A stretch of DNA of 20,276 nucleotides from positions 1 to 20,276 of the forward strand of contig CAYNJT010000061.1 of NCBI GenBank assembly GCA_964397625.1, written 5' to 3'. The position numbers were made by a program, and so were the translations under genes. The notes under the pieces were generated by a model that was not told the origin of the DNA, ran no database searches, and was given only the letters and a program-made list of their open reading frames with translations. This document shows positions 7,076-14,201 of the stretch, one piece after another (within the stretch, counting starts at the first letter, position 1; each line of letters begins with the position of its first letter). Source of the stretch: Leptolinea sp964397625 (lineage in GTDB: Bacteria; Chloroflexota; Anaerolineae; Anaerolineales; Anaerolineaceae).

Positions 7076-7834
7076 ATGAAGAATAAGTTGTTTGTTGTTT
7101 TAGCCGCTGTAGCTGTATTCGCCATGGTTTTGACCGCCTGCGCGCCTGCAGCTACCTCAAGCAAAATCAAAGTCGCCTCCGATGCAGCCTATCCTCCCTT
7201 TGAGATGGTTGATGAGAAAACCAAGGAATTGATTGGTTTCGATATTGACCTGTTCAATGCCATCGCCAAGAAAGCCGGATTGGAAGTTGAATATGTGAAT
7301 GTTGGTTTTGATCCCCTTCTGGCCGGTATGGCTCAATGCCAGTATGATGCCGCCATTTCTGCCATCACCATCACCGATGAACGCAAGCAGAATATGACCT
7401 TCTCCGATCCTTATTTCCAGGCTGGTCAGGCAATCACCGTTGGTATCAAAGATGAGACCATCAAGACCGATGCGGATCTTAAGGGAAAGACTATCGGTAC
7501 CCAGCTGGGCACCACTGGTGATATCCTTGCGAAGAAGATCGAAGGCGCCAATGTTAAAGCCTACGACAGCGTTGATCTGGCCTTCCAGGATCTGATCAAT
7601 GGACAGGTTGAAGCTGTTGTCGCAGACAATGTTCCTTCCGAAGGATTCGTTGGAAAAAATGCTGACAAGATCAAGGTTGTTGGCAATCTGTTGACCACCG
7701 AAGACTATGGTATTTCTGTCTGCAAGACCAAGACCGACCTCCTCGCCAAGATCAATAAAGCCCTCGCCGAAGTCAAATCCGAAGGCACCATCGATAAATT
7801 GAACGAGAAGTGGATCAAGGGAACTGCCAAGTAG
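7076..7834 (+). CDS. Polar amino-acid ABC transporter substrate-binding lipoprotein
   Basis: I choose the ATG at 7076, because AGGAGAG precedes it and it gives a perfect lipoprotein signal. The frame continues upstream to 6986 but without a signal. The 252-residue protein has Lys2/Lys4, a hydrophobic core and the lipobox LTAC with Cys22 to be lipidated. A family-3 solute-binding domain follows: KIKVASDAAYPPFEMVDE near the mature N-terminus, IGFDIDLFNAIAKKAG, ITDERKQNMTFSDPYF, LKGKTIGTQLGTTGD, and a C-terminal GTIDKLNEKWIKG. It should bind a polar amino acid or similar small molecule outside the membrane. No permease or ATPase gene is adjacent: a terminator and then tmRNA follow. It is an orphan receptor that must use a transporter encoded elsewhere. 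Codon use is biased towards a highly expressed pattern. Confidence 0.9.
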   Translation: MKNKLFVVLAAVAVFAMVLTACAPAATSSKIKVASDAAYPPFEMVDEKTKELIGFDIDLFNAIAKKAGLEVEYVNVGFDPLLAGMAQCQYDAAISAITITDERKQNMTFSDPYFQAGQAITVGIKDETIKTDADLKGKTIGTQLGTTGDILAKKIEGANVKAYDSVDLAFQDLINGQVEAVVADNVPSEGFVGKNADKIKVVGNLLTTEDYGISVCKTKTDLLAKINKALAEVKSEGTIDKLNEKWIKGTAK

Positions 7835-7850
7835 AAAGTTATTTGAATAG

Positions 7851-7879
7851 AAAAGGCTGCCGCACAGGCAGCCTTTTTT
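7851..7879 (+). terminator. Strong intrinsic terminator after the solute-binding-protein gene
   Basis: An AAAAGGCTGCC arm (7851-7861), 5-base loop GCACA and GGCAGCC (7867-7873) run directly into six T (7874-7879). The stem is perfect and GC-rich, 17 bases after the stop codon. Confidence 0.93.
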
Positions 7880-7905
7880 CTTATAAAGATCTTTTACAGT
7901 TTTAC

Positions 7906-7934
7906 TTGATACCACATCCATTCGAACGTATAAT
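7906..7934 (+). promoter_or_regulatory. Promoter of ssrA (tmRNA)
   Basis: TTGATA at 7906-7911, exactly 17 bases of spacer, and a consensus TATAAT at 7929-7934. The mature tmRNA 5' end at 7947 is 13 bases beyond the -10 box, so a short 5' leader is probably removed by RNase P. Confidence 0.85.
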
Positions 7935-7946
7935 TAATTCAGTCAC

Positions 7947-8339
7947 GGGGATGATCGGCTTCGACGGGAGAGGCTGGTCCCGGATGGCGAGCCGAGAGGT
8001 GCCGAACTCGTAAAATCCGCACAAACCTTAAGTGCCAACCGCACTTCCTACGCTGCTCTTCCTCTCGCTGCATAAGCGATGGAGAGTCGCAACCGTCTCC
8101 TTGTGAGGCGGCGTCTGCCTTCCCCGAACTCCTGCCGGTGGAAGAGCGGGCGTCACAAGGCTGGAGTGCCATGCAGATCTCCACGTTCTGTATGAAAGAG
8201 GGCTTTCGGGCCTGAGTGGATTGCCAGTCATCTTTTCTGTTGATCTCTGGGTGGCCGGTGAAATAAAAGATCAACTACGCTCGTAGAGGTTCGAGGGTCG
8301 ATTCTTTCGGACGCGGGTTCAATTCCCGCCATCTCCACC
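7947..8339 (+). ncRNA. ssrA: Transfer-messenger RNA (tmRNA)
   Basis: The 5' end GGGGATGATCGGCTTCGACG is the typical tmRNA start. The 3' end has a T arm (GCGGGTTCAATTCCCGC) and CATCTCC, which pairs with GGGGATG to close the tRNA-like acceptor. The discriminator A is at 8337, followed by CC; the final A is not encoded. Between them lie the tag reading frame (8034-8075) and about 250 bases of pseudoknot-type structure. It is a one-piece tmRNA of usual length (about 390 bases). Charged with alanine and bound by SmpB, it rescues stalled ribosomes and tags the unfinished protein for degradation. It has its own promoter and terminator. Confidence 0.97.
8034..8075 (+). other. tmRNA proteolysis-tag reading frame, ANRTSYAALPLAA
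   Basis: The frame opens with resume codon GCC at 8034 after TTAAGT and reads A-N-R-T-S-Y-A-A-L-P-L-A-A, then TAA (8073-8075). It begins with the usual Ala-Asn (the first Ala comes from the tRNA-like part) and ends in Leu-Ala-Ala, the signal recognised by ClpXP-type proteases. The tag is 13 codons long, slightly longer than the 10-11 of many bacteria. Confidence 0.9.
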
Positions 8340-8342
8340 TGA

Positions 8343-8379
8343 AATCAAAAAAGACAATCATGGGTTATCTTTTTTGATT
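8343..8379. terminator. Bidirectional A/T-rich terminator between ssrA and the RlmI-like gene
   Basis: AATCAAAAAAGA (8343-8354) and TCTTTTTTGATT (8368-8379) form a 12-bp perfect stem with a 13-base loop. Six T lie in the descending arm for each strand. It can end the tmRNA transcript from the left and the minus-strand ligA operon from the right. Confidence 0.65.
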
Positions 8380-8407
8380 CAAAATTTTTCATTAGCCTGA
8401 TTCATTA

Positions 8408-9601
8408 CTAATTTTGTGATTCGCAAACCAATCCTTTAAGGTAATAACCCTCTGGAAAATTCAGAGCCACAGGATGATCGGGTGCCTGTGTCAACCAGTA
8501 AATGATCCTAGCCTGAACATTCGCATCCAACGCCGCTCCGGCAATAATTTTTTGAAAAAGATCCTGATTGATTCCACCGCTACATGAAAATGTGAACAAC
8601 AGTCCTCCCGGGTTTAACATTTTAAAAGCCAGCAGGTTGATATCTTTGTATGCCCGGGCAGCTTTTGCCGCGAGCGCGGCTGTTGGGGCGAATTTTGGCG
8701 GGTCAAGAATGATAATATCAAATTTTGAACCTTTATCTCGGAGAGCGCGCATTGCTTGAAACACATCCGCTTCCATCCACTCGGCTCGATTCTGTGGAAG
8801 ATCATTCAATTCCAGATTATGGCGGGCAATTTCCAGGGCTTCGGCCGAACTGTCAATGGAAAGTACACGATCAGCGCCGCCAGCCAATGCGTGCACGGTA
8901 AATCCTCCGGTATAACTGAAACAATTGAGGATATTTTTCCCATGAGCCAACTTGCCTGCAAGAAGTCTGTTTTCACGTTGGTCCAGGTAGAAACCAGTTT
9001 TTTGACCATGAATGATGTCAACCAGAAACCTCATGTTTCCTTCAGAAATGGTGATCTTGCTTTTCGGCATTTTTCCGGCCAGTAATCCAGTGCTTTCAGG
9101 TAATCCCTCCAGTTTTCTCACTTCTACATCTGATCGTTCAAACACCCCTTCAGCGTCTATCTCCTGAAGAAATATTTCAGCAATGCTTTTTTTCCATGGT
9201 TCTATTCCAGCAGAAAGAGCCTGTAATACGATCGTACCGCCATAAATATCCACAACCAGACCCGGAATATTATCTGATTCACCATGGATTAGCCGGACAG
9301 CATCGGATCGGTTCAATAAACCCAGTTCTTTGCGCAAGGAAATAGCCTTGCGAATTCTTTCGGATAAGAAGTTTTTATCAATTATGTCTACCTGTTGCCA
9401 GGTCCAAATTCTGGCACGTATTTGTGACTGCGGACTTAAAGCTGCCTTGCAAAGCCATTCTCCTCTGGCAGAAAAAACATCCACTACCTCACCCGATTCA
9501 GGGTTACCGGAAATTTCCTGGACTGCGCCAGAAAAAATCCACGGGTGTTTTTGTAGAACTGATTTTTCCCTTCCAGGTTTCAACAACATTTTATTTGTCA
9601 C
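8408..9601 (-). CDS. Class I rRNA large-subunit methyltransferase (RlmI-like, m5C type)
   Basis: A 397-residue cytosolic enzyme. The N-terminal PUA-type RNA-binding domain (about 1-75) contains KPGREKSVLQKHPWIFSGAV (8-27). The SAM-binding core has NCFSYTGGFTVHAL (226-239) as motif I and SIDSS (248-252) as the acidic end of strand 2. LDPPKFAP (299-306) is motif IV, and TFSCSGG (337-343) carries Cys340, the expected catalytic nucleophile for cytosine C5 methylation. This is the RlmI/YccW pattern; that enzyme makes m5C1962 in 23S rRNA. I choose the GTG at 9601, with a GGAG site inside the end of ligA. Only two bases separate the ligA stop from this start, so translation is coupled. Confidence 0.88.
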   Translation of the reverse strand: MTNKMLLKPGREKSVLQKHPWIFSGAVQEISGNPESGEVVDVFSARGEWLCKAALSPQSQIRARIWTWQQVDIIDKNFLSERIRKAISLRKELGLLNRSDAVRLIHGESDNIPGLVVDIYGGTIVLQALSAGIEPWKKSIAEIFLQEIDAEGVFERSDVEVRKLEGLPESTGLLAGKMPKSKITISEGNMRFLVDIIHGQKTGFYLDQRENRLLAGKLAHGKNILNCFSYTGGFTVHALAGGADRVLSIDSSAEALEIARHNLELNDLPQNRAEWMEADVFQAMRALRDKGSKFDIIILDPPKFAPTAALAAKAARAYKDINLLAFKMLNPGGLLFTFSCSGGINQDLFQKIIAGAALDANVQARIIYWLTQAPDHPVALNFPEGYYLKGLVCESQN

Positions 9602-9603
9602 AA

Positions 9604-11631
9604 TTATGCTCCAGTCATTTTTCGCAGTTCGGATTCATCCAAAATTGGGATATTAAGCTCTCTGGCTTTATCCAGTTTGGAACCAGGGTTTTCACCTAAC
9701 ACCAGATAACTTGTTTTCCTGCTCACACTATCTGTCACCTTTCCTCCCCGCGATTGAATCAAATCCCTGGCTTCATCACGAGAAAGCATCGGTAAAGTAC
9801 CGGTGATGACAAAAGTCATTCCTTCCAAAGGCAGGGCTCCATTTTCATTTCCCTGGACTGGTTTGTTTTGCGGCCAAATTCCCCGTTCTTTAAATTTTCG
9901 GATCAGGTTCTGGTTTCCCTTACGTGAAAACCAATCAACGATCGCTTCGGCAATATTCGGGCCAATCCCCTCAATTGTCATCAACTCTTCTTCTGAAGCC
10001 TTTCCCAGAGCTTCAAGATCGGTGTACCGCTTTGCCAGGTCTACTGCCATCACCTCACCCACCCCGCGAATCCCAATTGCGGTCAACAGTCGGTTGAGGG
10101 GTTGGTTTTTTGATGCTTCAATGGCTTCAAGCAGATTATCGGCTTTCTTTTCGGCAAAACCTTCCAAAGTCAGCAGGTTTTCCCGTTTCAACGCATACAG
10201 ATCTGCTGCATCATTAACCAAACCTGCATTGATCAATTGTTCCACGACTTTGATCCCACACCCGGCAATATCCATCGCGCCCCTGGAAACAAAGTGTTCC
10301 ATATTGCGTAAAAGCTGTGCCGGGCAGGATGAATTAACGCAAAACCAGGCAACTTCACCTTCCAGGTGCTCTACTGGTTCGTGGCAAGCTGGACATACTT
10401 TTGGCGGACTATATGGCATTTCTTTTCCTGTGCGGGCATCTTTGACAGGGCCAATAACATAGGGGATCACATCTCCTGCCCGTTTTACCATTATACGATC
10501 ACCTATACGCACATCTTTCTCCGCGATGAAATCAAAGTTATGCAACGTAGCCTGCCTGACAATCACACCTCCTATCTCCACTGGTTCCATAATTGCGTAA
10601 GGGGTTAATACCCCTGTTCTTCCAACATTGACTCCGATTTCTATGAGCTTCGTAGTTACTTCTCTGGCAGGAAATTTAAAAGCCATTGCTCCACGAGGAT
10701 CCTTGCCAACATATCCAAGGGAGTCGGCCAGAACAAGGTCGTTGATCTTGACAACCGCGCCATCCACCTCAAAGGTTAACGTGTCGCGGGTATCTGCCCT
10801 TCGTTTACAGGAATAAAGCACTGAATCGATATCAGGACAGTGCTCAACCAGGTCTGAAACAGGAAATCCAAGTGCTCTTAAGTATTGCAGAAGTTCCCAT
10901 TGAGTGTTTGGAACATCACCATCGGCATCGACAATATCATAAGTAAGCAGAGCCAGTGGACGCTGCGCTGTTAAACCAGGGTCTAACTGGCGCAGGGAAC
11001 CGGCGGCCGTATTGCGTGGATTGAGATACGTTTTTTCTCCAGCTTCTTCTAGTCGCTTATTTAACTTTTCAAAATCTTTCAAGTAAATAAACGCTTCTCC
11101 GCGCACTACGAGGTGGCGCGGTGGTGTTGGACCATCCGGAGTGACAGGTATGCGAAGTGGCAGGGAACGGATGGTTCTTAGATTTGCCGTTATTTCCTCT
11201 CCAATTTCTCCATCTCCCCGGGTAGCGCCGCGAACAAAAATCCCATTCTCATAGTGCAACACTACAGTCAGGCCGTCGATTTTGGGCTCAACTACATAAT
11301 CAGTTTTCAGGACACGTGGATCGAGCCTGGAAACACGCTCCACCCAGGCAATAATTTCCTCTGTGTTAAATGCATTGGCCAGACTCAGAATGGGTTGCGG
11401 ATGAGCCAGTTTATTAAATTTTTCAGAGACGATCGACCCGACACGTTGTGTCGGCGAATCAGGTGTGATCCATTCAGGGTGCTGAGTTTCAATCTCACGA
11501 AGTTCTACCAACATCCGATCATATTCAGCATCGCTGATTATTGGAGCATCCAGTACATGGTATCGATAATTATGCAGATTAATTTCAGACTTTAATTTAT
11601 TAAGGCGTTCTTTTTGAACCGATTCTTCCAT
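9604..11631 (-). CDS. ligA: NAD-dependent DNA ligase
   Basis: A 675-residue enzyme of full length. The NAD-binding Ia domain (HNYRYHVLDAPIISDAEYD, 20-38) is followed by the adenylation domain with K117 in EPKIDGLTV (115-123), the nucleophile that becomes AMP-linked. Further adenylation motifs are RGDGEIGEE, LNPRNTAAGSLRQ (203-215), FEVDGAVVK and AFKFPA. The OB fold is followed by a zinc finger with Cys413, Cys416, Cys431 and Cys436. Helix-hairpin-helix repeats follow (about 460-580), then a BRCT domain (about 596-675, EGMTFVITGTLP). It seals nicks in replication and repair. The ATG at 11631 has GAGAGGG upstream. It lies nine bases after the thioesterase stop and two before the RlmI-like start. 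Confidence 0.98.
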   Translation of the reverse strand: MEESVQKERLNKLKSEINLHNYRYHVLDAPIISDAEYDRMLVELREIETQHPEWITPDSPTQRVGSIVSEKFNKLAHPQPILSLANAFNTEEIIAWVERVSRLDPRVLKTDYVVEPKIDGLTVVLHYENGIFVRGATRGDGEIGEEITANLRTIRSLPLRIPVTPDGPTPPRHLVVRGEAFIYLKDFEKLNKRLEEAGEKTYLNPRNTAAGSLRQLDPGLTAQRPLALLTYDIVDADGDVPNTQWELLQYLRALGFPVSDLVEHCPDIDSVLYSCKRRADTRDTLTFEVDGAVVKINDLVLADSLGYVGKDPRGAMAFKFPAREVTTKLIEIGVNVGRTGVLTPYAIMEPVEIGGVIVRQATLHNFDFIAEKDVRIGDRIMVKRAGDVIPYVIGPVKDARTGKEMPYSPPKVCPACHEPVEHLEGEVAWFCVNSSCPAQLLRNMEHFVSRGAMDIAGCGIKVVEQLINAGLVNDAADLYALKRENLLTLEGFAEKKADNLLEAIEASKNQPLNRLLTAIGIRGVGEVMAVDLAKRYTDLEALGKASEEELMTIEGIGPNIAEAIVDWFSRKGNQNLIRKFKERGIWPQNKPVQGNENGALPLEGMTFVITGTLPMLSRDEARDLIQSRGGKVTDSVSRKTSYLVLGENPGSKLDKARELNIPILDESELRKMTGA

Positions 11632-11640
11632 CCATCCCTC

Positions 11641-12063
11641 TCATTTTCTACGATTGATCTGCAAAGCTTTTTCATACAAAATTTTATCTTCTTCAGAAAC
11701 CGGTGTGATTGTTATACCGTGTGGAACCGGCTTTGACTCAGAATTAACATGGATAAATGTAATAAAACCATTGACTACCAGTTCTTCTTCTGCTCTAACT
11801 TCTACAAATGCAACCAGGCTTGTAGTTCCTGCGTAGATTATTTTGCTGTTATATGTGACTATTTCCCCACACTTCACTGGACGAGAAAAAGTCATTCCAT
11901 GAATTTTCAGGCAAACAATGTTCTCAGGTTTTTTTAATTTTGCTGCCGCAATAAAACCAGATTCTACAAACCATTCGGCGCTTCGGCCAGCATACAATGT
12001 CCCATGATGGTTCAAGTCTTCTGATTTTACAAGATGGTTTGATATATTACTGGTCGGTTCCAC
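11641..12063 (-). CDS. Hotdog-fold acyl-CoA thioesterase-like protein
   Basis: A 140-residue protein with the acyl-CoA hydrolase hotdog pattern: DLNHHGTLYAGRSAEWFVES (16-35), then IHGMTFSRPVKCGEIV, and a strand-rich end with TSLVAFVEV and VNGFITFIHV. It probably hydrolyses acyl-CoA esters as a multimer in the cytosol. The helix position where many relatives read W-M-D-E reads W-F-V-E (31-34) here, so the usual catalytic Asp seems replaced by Val33 and only Glu34 remains. The start is a GTG at 12063 with AAAGGAG upstream, and it is the first gene of a minus-strand operon with ligA and the RlmI-like gene. The substrate is not readable. Confidence 0.8.
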   Translation of the reverse strand: MEPTSNISNHLVKSEDLNHHGTLYAGRSAEWFVESGFIAAAKLKKPENIVCLKIHGMTFSRPVKCGEIVTYNSKIIYAGTTSLVAFVEVRAEEELVVNGFITFIHVNSESKPVPHGITITPVSEEDKILYEKALQINRRK

Positions 12064-12111
12064 TTTTGCTCCTTTGCCCTTATGTTACACTTATCTTATC
12101 CGGAGGTGACT

Positions 12112-12477
12112 ATGAAAGCAATCAAGATTATTGCGTATATTGCATCTGCAATTCTTATTTTCTTCGGCGTTTTATTCATTTGGTCCGCATTCACTCCCAC
12201 CAATCAGCAACCAGGAAATATTGTAACCGGACTGATTTCTGCAGGTATTGGTTTCATTATGATTTTCTGGGCTGCCAGAAAACCTGCCGAAAGTCCGGAT
12301 CAGAATGTAACCGTAAAAATAGACCTTCCGGGTAATGTGACCCTCGACACAATGAAATGCAAATCTTGTGGTGGTGTGCTCAGCCCTGAAAACATCACAC
12401 TGGTGGCTGGTGCACCGGTCGTATCCTGTCCATACTGTAAAACCACCTACCAGATCACAGAAGAACCCAAGTGGTAG
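12112..12477 (+). CDS. Small membrane protein with zinc ribbon
   Basis: A 121-residue protein with two hydrophobic helices (about 5-27 and 36-54) and a short linker. A C-terminal domain with two CxxC pairs (C83KSC86, C106PYC109) should bind one zinc. The ATG at 12112 is chosen because CCGGAGGTGAC precedes it; the frame extends upstream to 12082 without a better site. It starts a co-directional run with the DUF2207-type protein 33 bases downstream. The function is unknown. The zinc domain ends in the aromatic/acidic tail EEPKW. As the first gene of this operon it may be a membrane partner of the Cys-tailed protein. Confidence 0.8.
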   Translation: MKAIKIIAYIASAILIFFGVLFIWSAFTPTNQQPGNIVTGLISAGIGFIMIFWAARKPAESPDQNVTVKIDLPGNVTLDTMKCKSCGGVLSPENITLVAGAPVVSCPYCKTTYQITEEPKW

Positions 12478-12510
12478 TTTTTCATATTAGTTAGAACGGG
12501 GAGGTTCAAG

Positions 12511-14187
12511 ATGTCCAGATTTCGATGGTTAAGCATCACTCTGGCTTTTCTTCTACTGACGCTGACCGCCACAGCTGCCTACGCGCAGACATATCTATTT
12601 CAGGTAGACAGCGTTGATGTTGTTGTATATGGGAATTCTGATGGCACGTCTTCTTTGGATTACACGATCAAATTCACCAACAGTCCCAGTGCTGATCCGA
12701 TCGATTATGTGGATATTGGTGTTCCCAATAATTCCTATTCACTTTCCAATGTAAGCGCGGAAATAGACGGCGCTCGTGTCACGGACATTCAGAACTCTCA
12801 GTATGTAAAGCCGGGTGTTGCTCTTGGATTGGGCAGCCGTTCCATCCCGCCTGGTAAATCCGGGATTGTCCACGCGCGCATCAACAACGTGAACCGAGTG
12901 TATTACCCTTCCACATCCGAAGGTGTAAAAGACTACGCCAGCCTTGAATTCTCCCCCACCTGGTTTGGATCTGAATATGTCACCGGAACAACCAATTATT
13001 CTGTGACTATTCTGCTGCCGCCAGGCATCAACCCTGATGAACCCCGTTATCATTCTGTCCGCGGTGGTTGGCCCGGAAACGCAGAGCCCGAATCTGGATA
13101 TGACAACGAGGGAAGAGTCTTTTATAAGTGGACGGCGAACAATGCCAACGCCCACACGCAGTACACGTTTGGCGCCAGTTTTCCAGCGAAACTCATTCCC
13201 GCTGATTCGATCGTAAAGACACCCCCCATAAGTATCGATATCGAAGATATTTGTTGCGGCGGAGTAGTTCTCGCATTCCTCGGATCTTTCATCTGGGGCA
13301 TCTATGAAGCCATCTGGGGAGCTAAAAAGCGCAAATTGCAGTATTTACCCCCAAAGATATCGGTTGAAGGGCACGGAATTAAACGCGGCCTGACTGCCGT
13401 GGAAGCTGGAATCCTCATGGAACAACCAGTGGATCGTATTATGACCATGATCCTTTTCTCGCTGATTAAAAAGAACGCGGCCCAGGTGACGAAGAAAGAT
13501 CCATTGGAGATAAGAGCTATCAGCCCACAACCGGAAGGTCTTTTTGAATATGAGAAAACTTTCCTTGAAGCCTTCAGTAAAGCGGATGGAAAAGACAGGA
13601 AAAAAGACCTCCAAACCATGGTCATCGATCTCGTAAAGGATGTTGGTGAGAAGATGAAAGGATTCTCCCGAAAGGAGACAGTCGCCTACTACAAAGATAT
13701 TATGGAACGCGCCTGGGGGCAGGTCGAAGCCGCCGCCACTCCGGATGTAAAAATGGAGAAATTCGACCAGTATATGGATTGGACCATGCTGGATGATAAA
13801 TTTGATGACCATACCCGGGATGTATTCAGGAGCGGTCCCGTTATTCTTCCGCGTTGGTGGGGTCACTACGATCCGACGTATTCTTCTGGCGGCGGATCCT
13901 TCAGGGGCGCAGATGCTGTTCCGTCTTCCAGCAGTTCTGGAGGCGGCAGCATCCAGTTGCCTTCCCTGCCCGGCGCAGAGTTTGCCTCATCCATGGTCGG
14001 CGGAATTCAAAACTTTTCTAGTAATGTAGTTGGCGACTTGACTTCATTTACCAGTGGGGTCACCGATAAGACAAATCCGGTGCCTGTGACCAGATCCACT
14101 GGAGGTGGCGGTGGCGGTGGACATAGTTGCGCGTGCGCTTGCGCCTGTGCCGGTTGCGCCTGTGCCTGCGCCGGCGGCGGAAGATAG
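12511..14187 (+). CDS. DUF2207-type membrane protein with Cys-Ala repeat C-terminal tail
   Basis: A 558-residue protein. The signal peptide is 1-25 (cut after AYA), and an outside beta-rich domain of the DUF2207 kind follows (about 26-235). The only internal membrane helix is about 248-270. The rest is therefore expected in the cytoplasm: a basic stop-transfer (AKKRK), a helical domain (280-445) with EYEKTFLEAF and RVFRSGP-like features, and a Ser/Gly-rich linker. Residues 531-537 are seven glycines, then His-Ser, and the last 19 residues are CACACACAGCACACAGGGR, with Cys at 540, 542, 544, 546, 549, 551 and 553. GGGGAGG lies before the ATG. A radical SAM gene starts 14 bases after the stop, so the tail is a strong candidate for modification. 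The DUF2207 assignment is by architecture and is moderately sure. Confidence 0.85.
   Translation: MSRFRWLSITLAFLLLTLTATAAYAQTYLFQVDSVDVVVYGNSDGTSSLDYTIKFTNSPSADPIDYVDIGVPNNSYSLSNVSAEIDGARVTDIQNSQYVKPGVALGLGSRSIPPGKSGIVHARINNVNRVYYPSTSEGVKDYASLEFSPTWFGSEYVTGTTNYSVTILLPPGINPDEPRYHSVRGGWPGNAEPESGYDNEGRVFYKWTANNANAHTQYTFGASFPAKLIPADSIVKTPPISIDIEDICCGGVVLAFLGSFIWGIYEAIWGAKKRKLQYLPPKISVEGHGIKRGLTAVEAGILMEQPVDRIMTMILFSLIKKNAAQVTKKDPLEIRAISPQPEGLFEYEKTFLEAFSKADGKDRKKDLQTMVIDLVKDVGEKMKGFSRKETVAYYKDIMERAWGQVEAAATPDVKMEKFDQYMDWTMLDDKFDDHTRDVFRSGPVILPRWWGHYDPTYSSGGGSFRGADAVPSSSSSGGGSIQLPSLPGAEFASSMVGGIQNFSSNVVGDLTSFTSGVTDKTNPVPVTRSTGGGGGGGHSCACACACAGCACACAGGGR
14128..14184 (+). repeat. Cys-Ala repeat coding segment (tail of the DUF2207-type protein)
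   Basis: In-frame TGC/TGT and GCC/GCG/GCT codons alternate, written (Cys-Ala)4-Gly-(Cys-Ala)3-Gly3-Arg in protein. Synonymous codons are mixed between units, so the repeat is kept at protein level and is not a recent DNA duplication. No stop or frame change occurs in it. Confidence 0.85.
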
Positions 14188-14201
14188 AAAGTGTTTCACA
14201 G

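Noticed and set aside
7157..7921. Long open frame of 254 codons on the minus strand opposite the solute-binding-protein gene
   Set aside because: It mirrors the codon bias of the real gene, shows no recognisable domain, and has no ribosome binding site. It also covers a terminator.
7939..8274. Minus-strand open frames of 111 and 67 codons across the ssrA region
   Set aside because: They lie over a clearly recognisable tmRNA and have no protein-like features.
9803..10462. Plus-strand frame of 219 codons inside ligA
   Set aside because: It is antisense to the conserved ligase catalytic and zinc-finger region and has a Ser/Arg-rich shadow composition with no start signals.
13345..13866. Minus-strand frame of 173 codons inside the DUF2207-type gene
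   Set aside because: It is a shadow frame with no ribosome binding site and no recognisable domain, opposite a well-supported coding region.
14127..14201. Upstream extension of the radical SAM frame into an Arg/Leu/Cys-rich stretch
   Set aside because: It is the shifted reading of the Cys-Ala repeat of the preceding gene. The paralogue aligns from the GTG at 14202, so the extension is not a real N-terminus.
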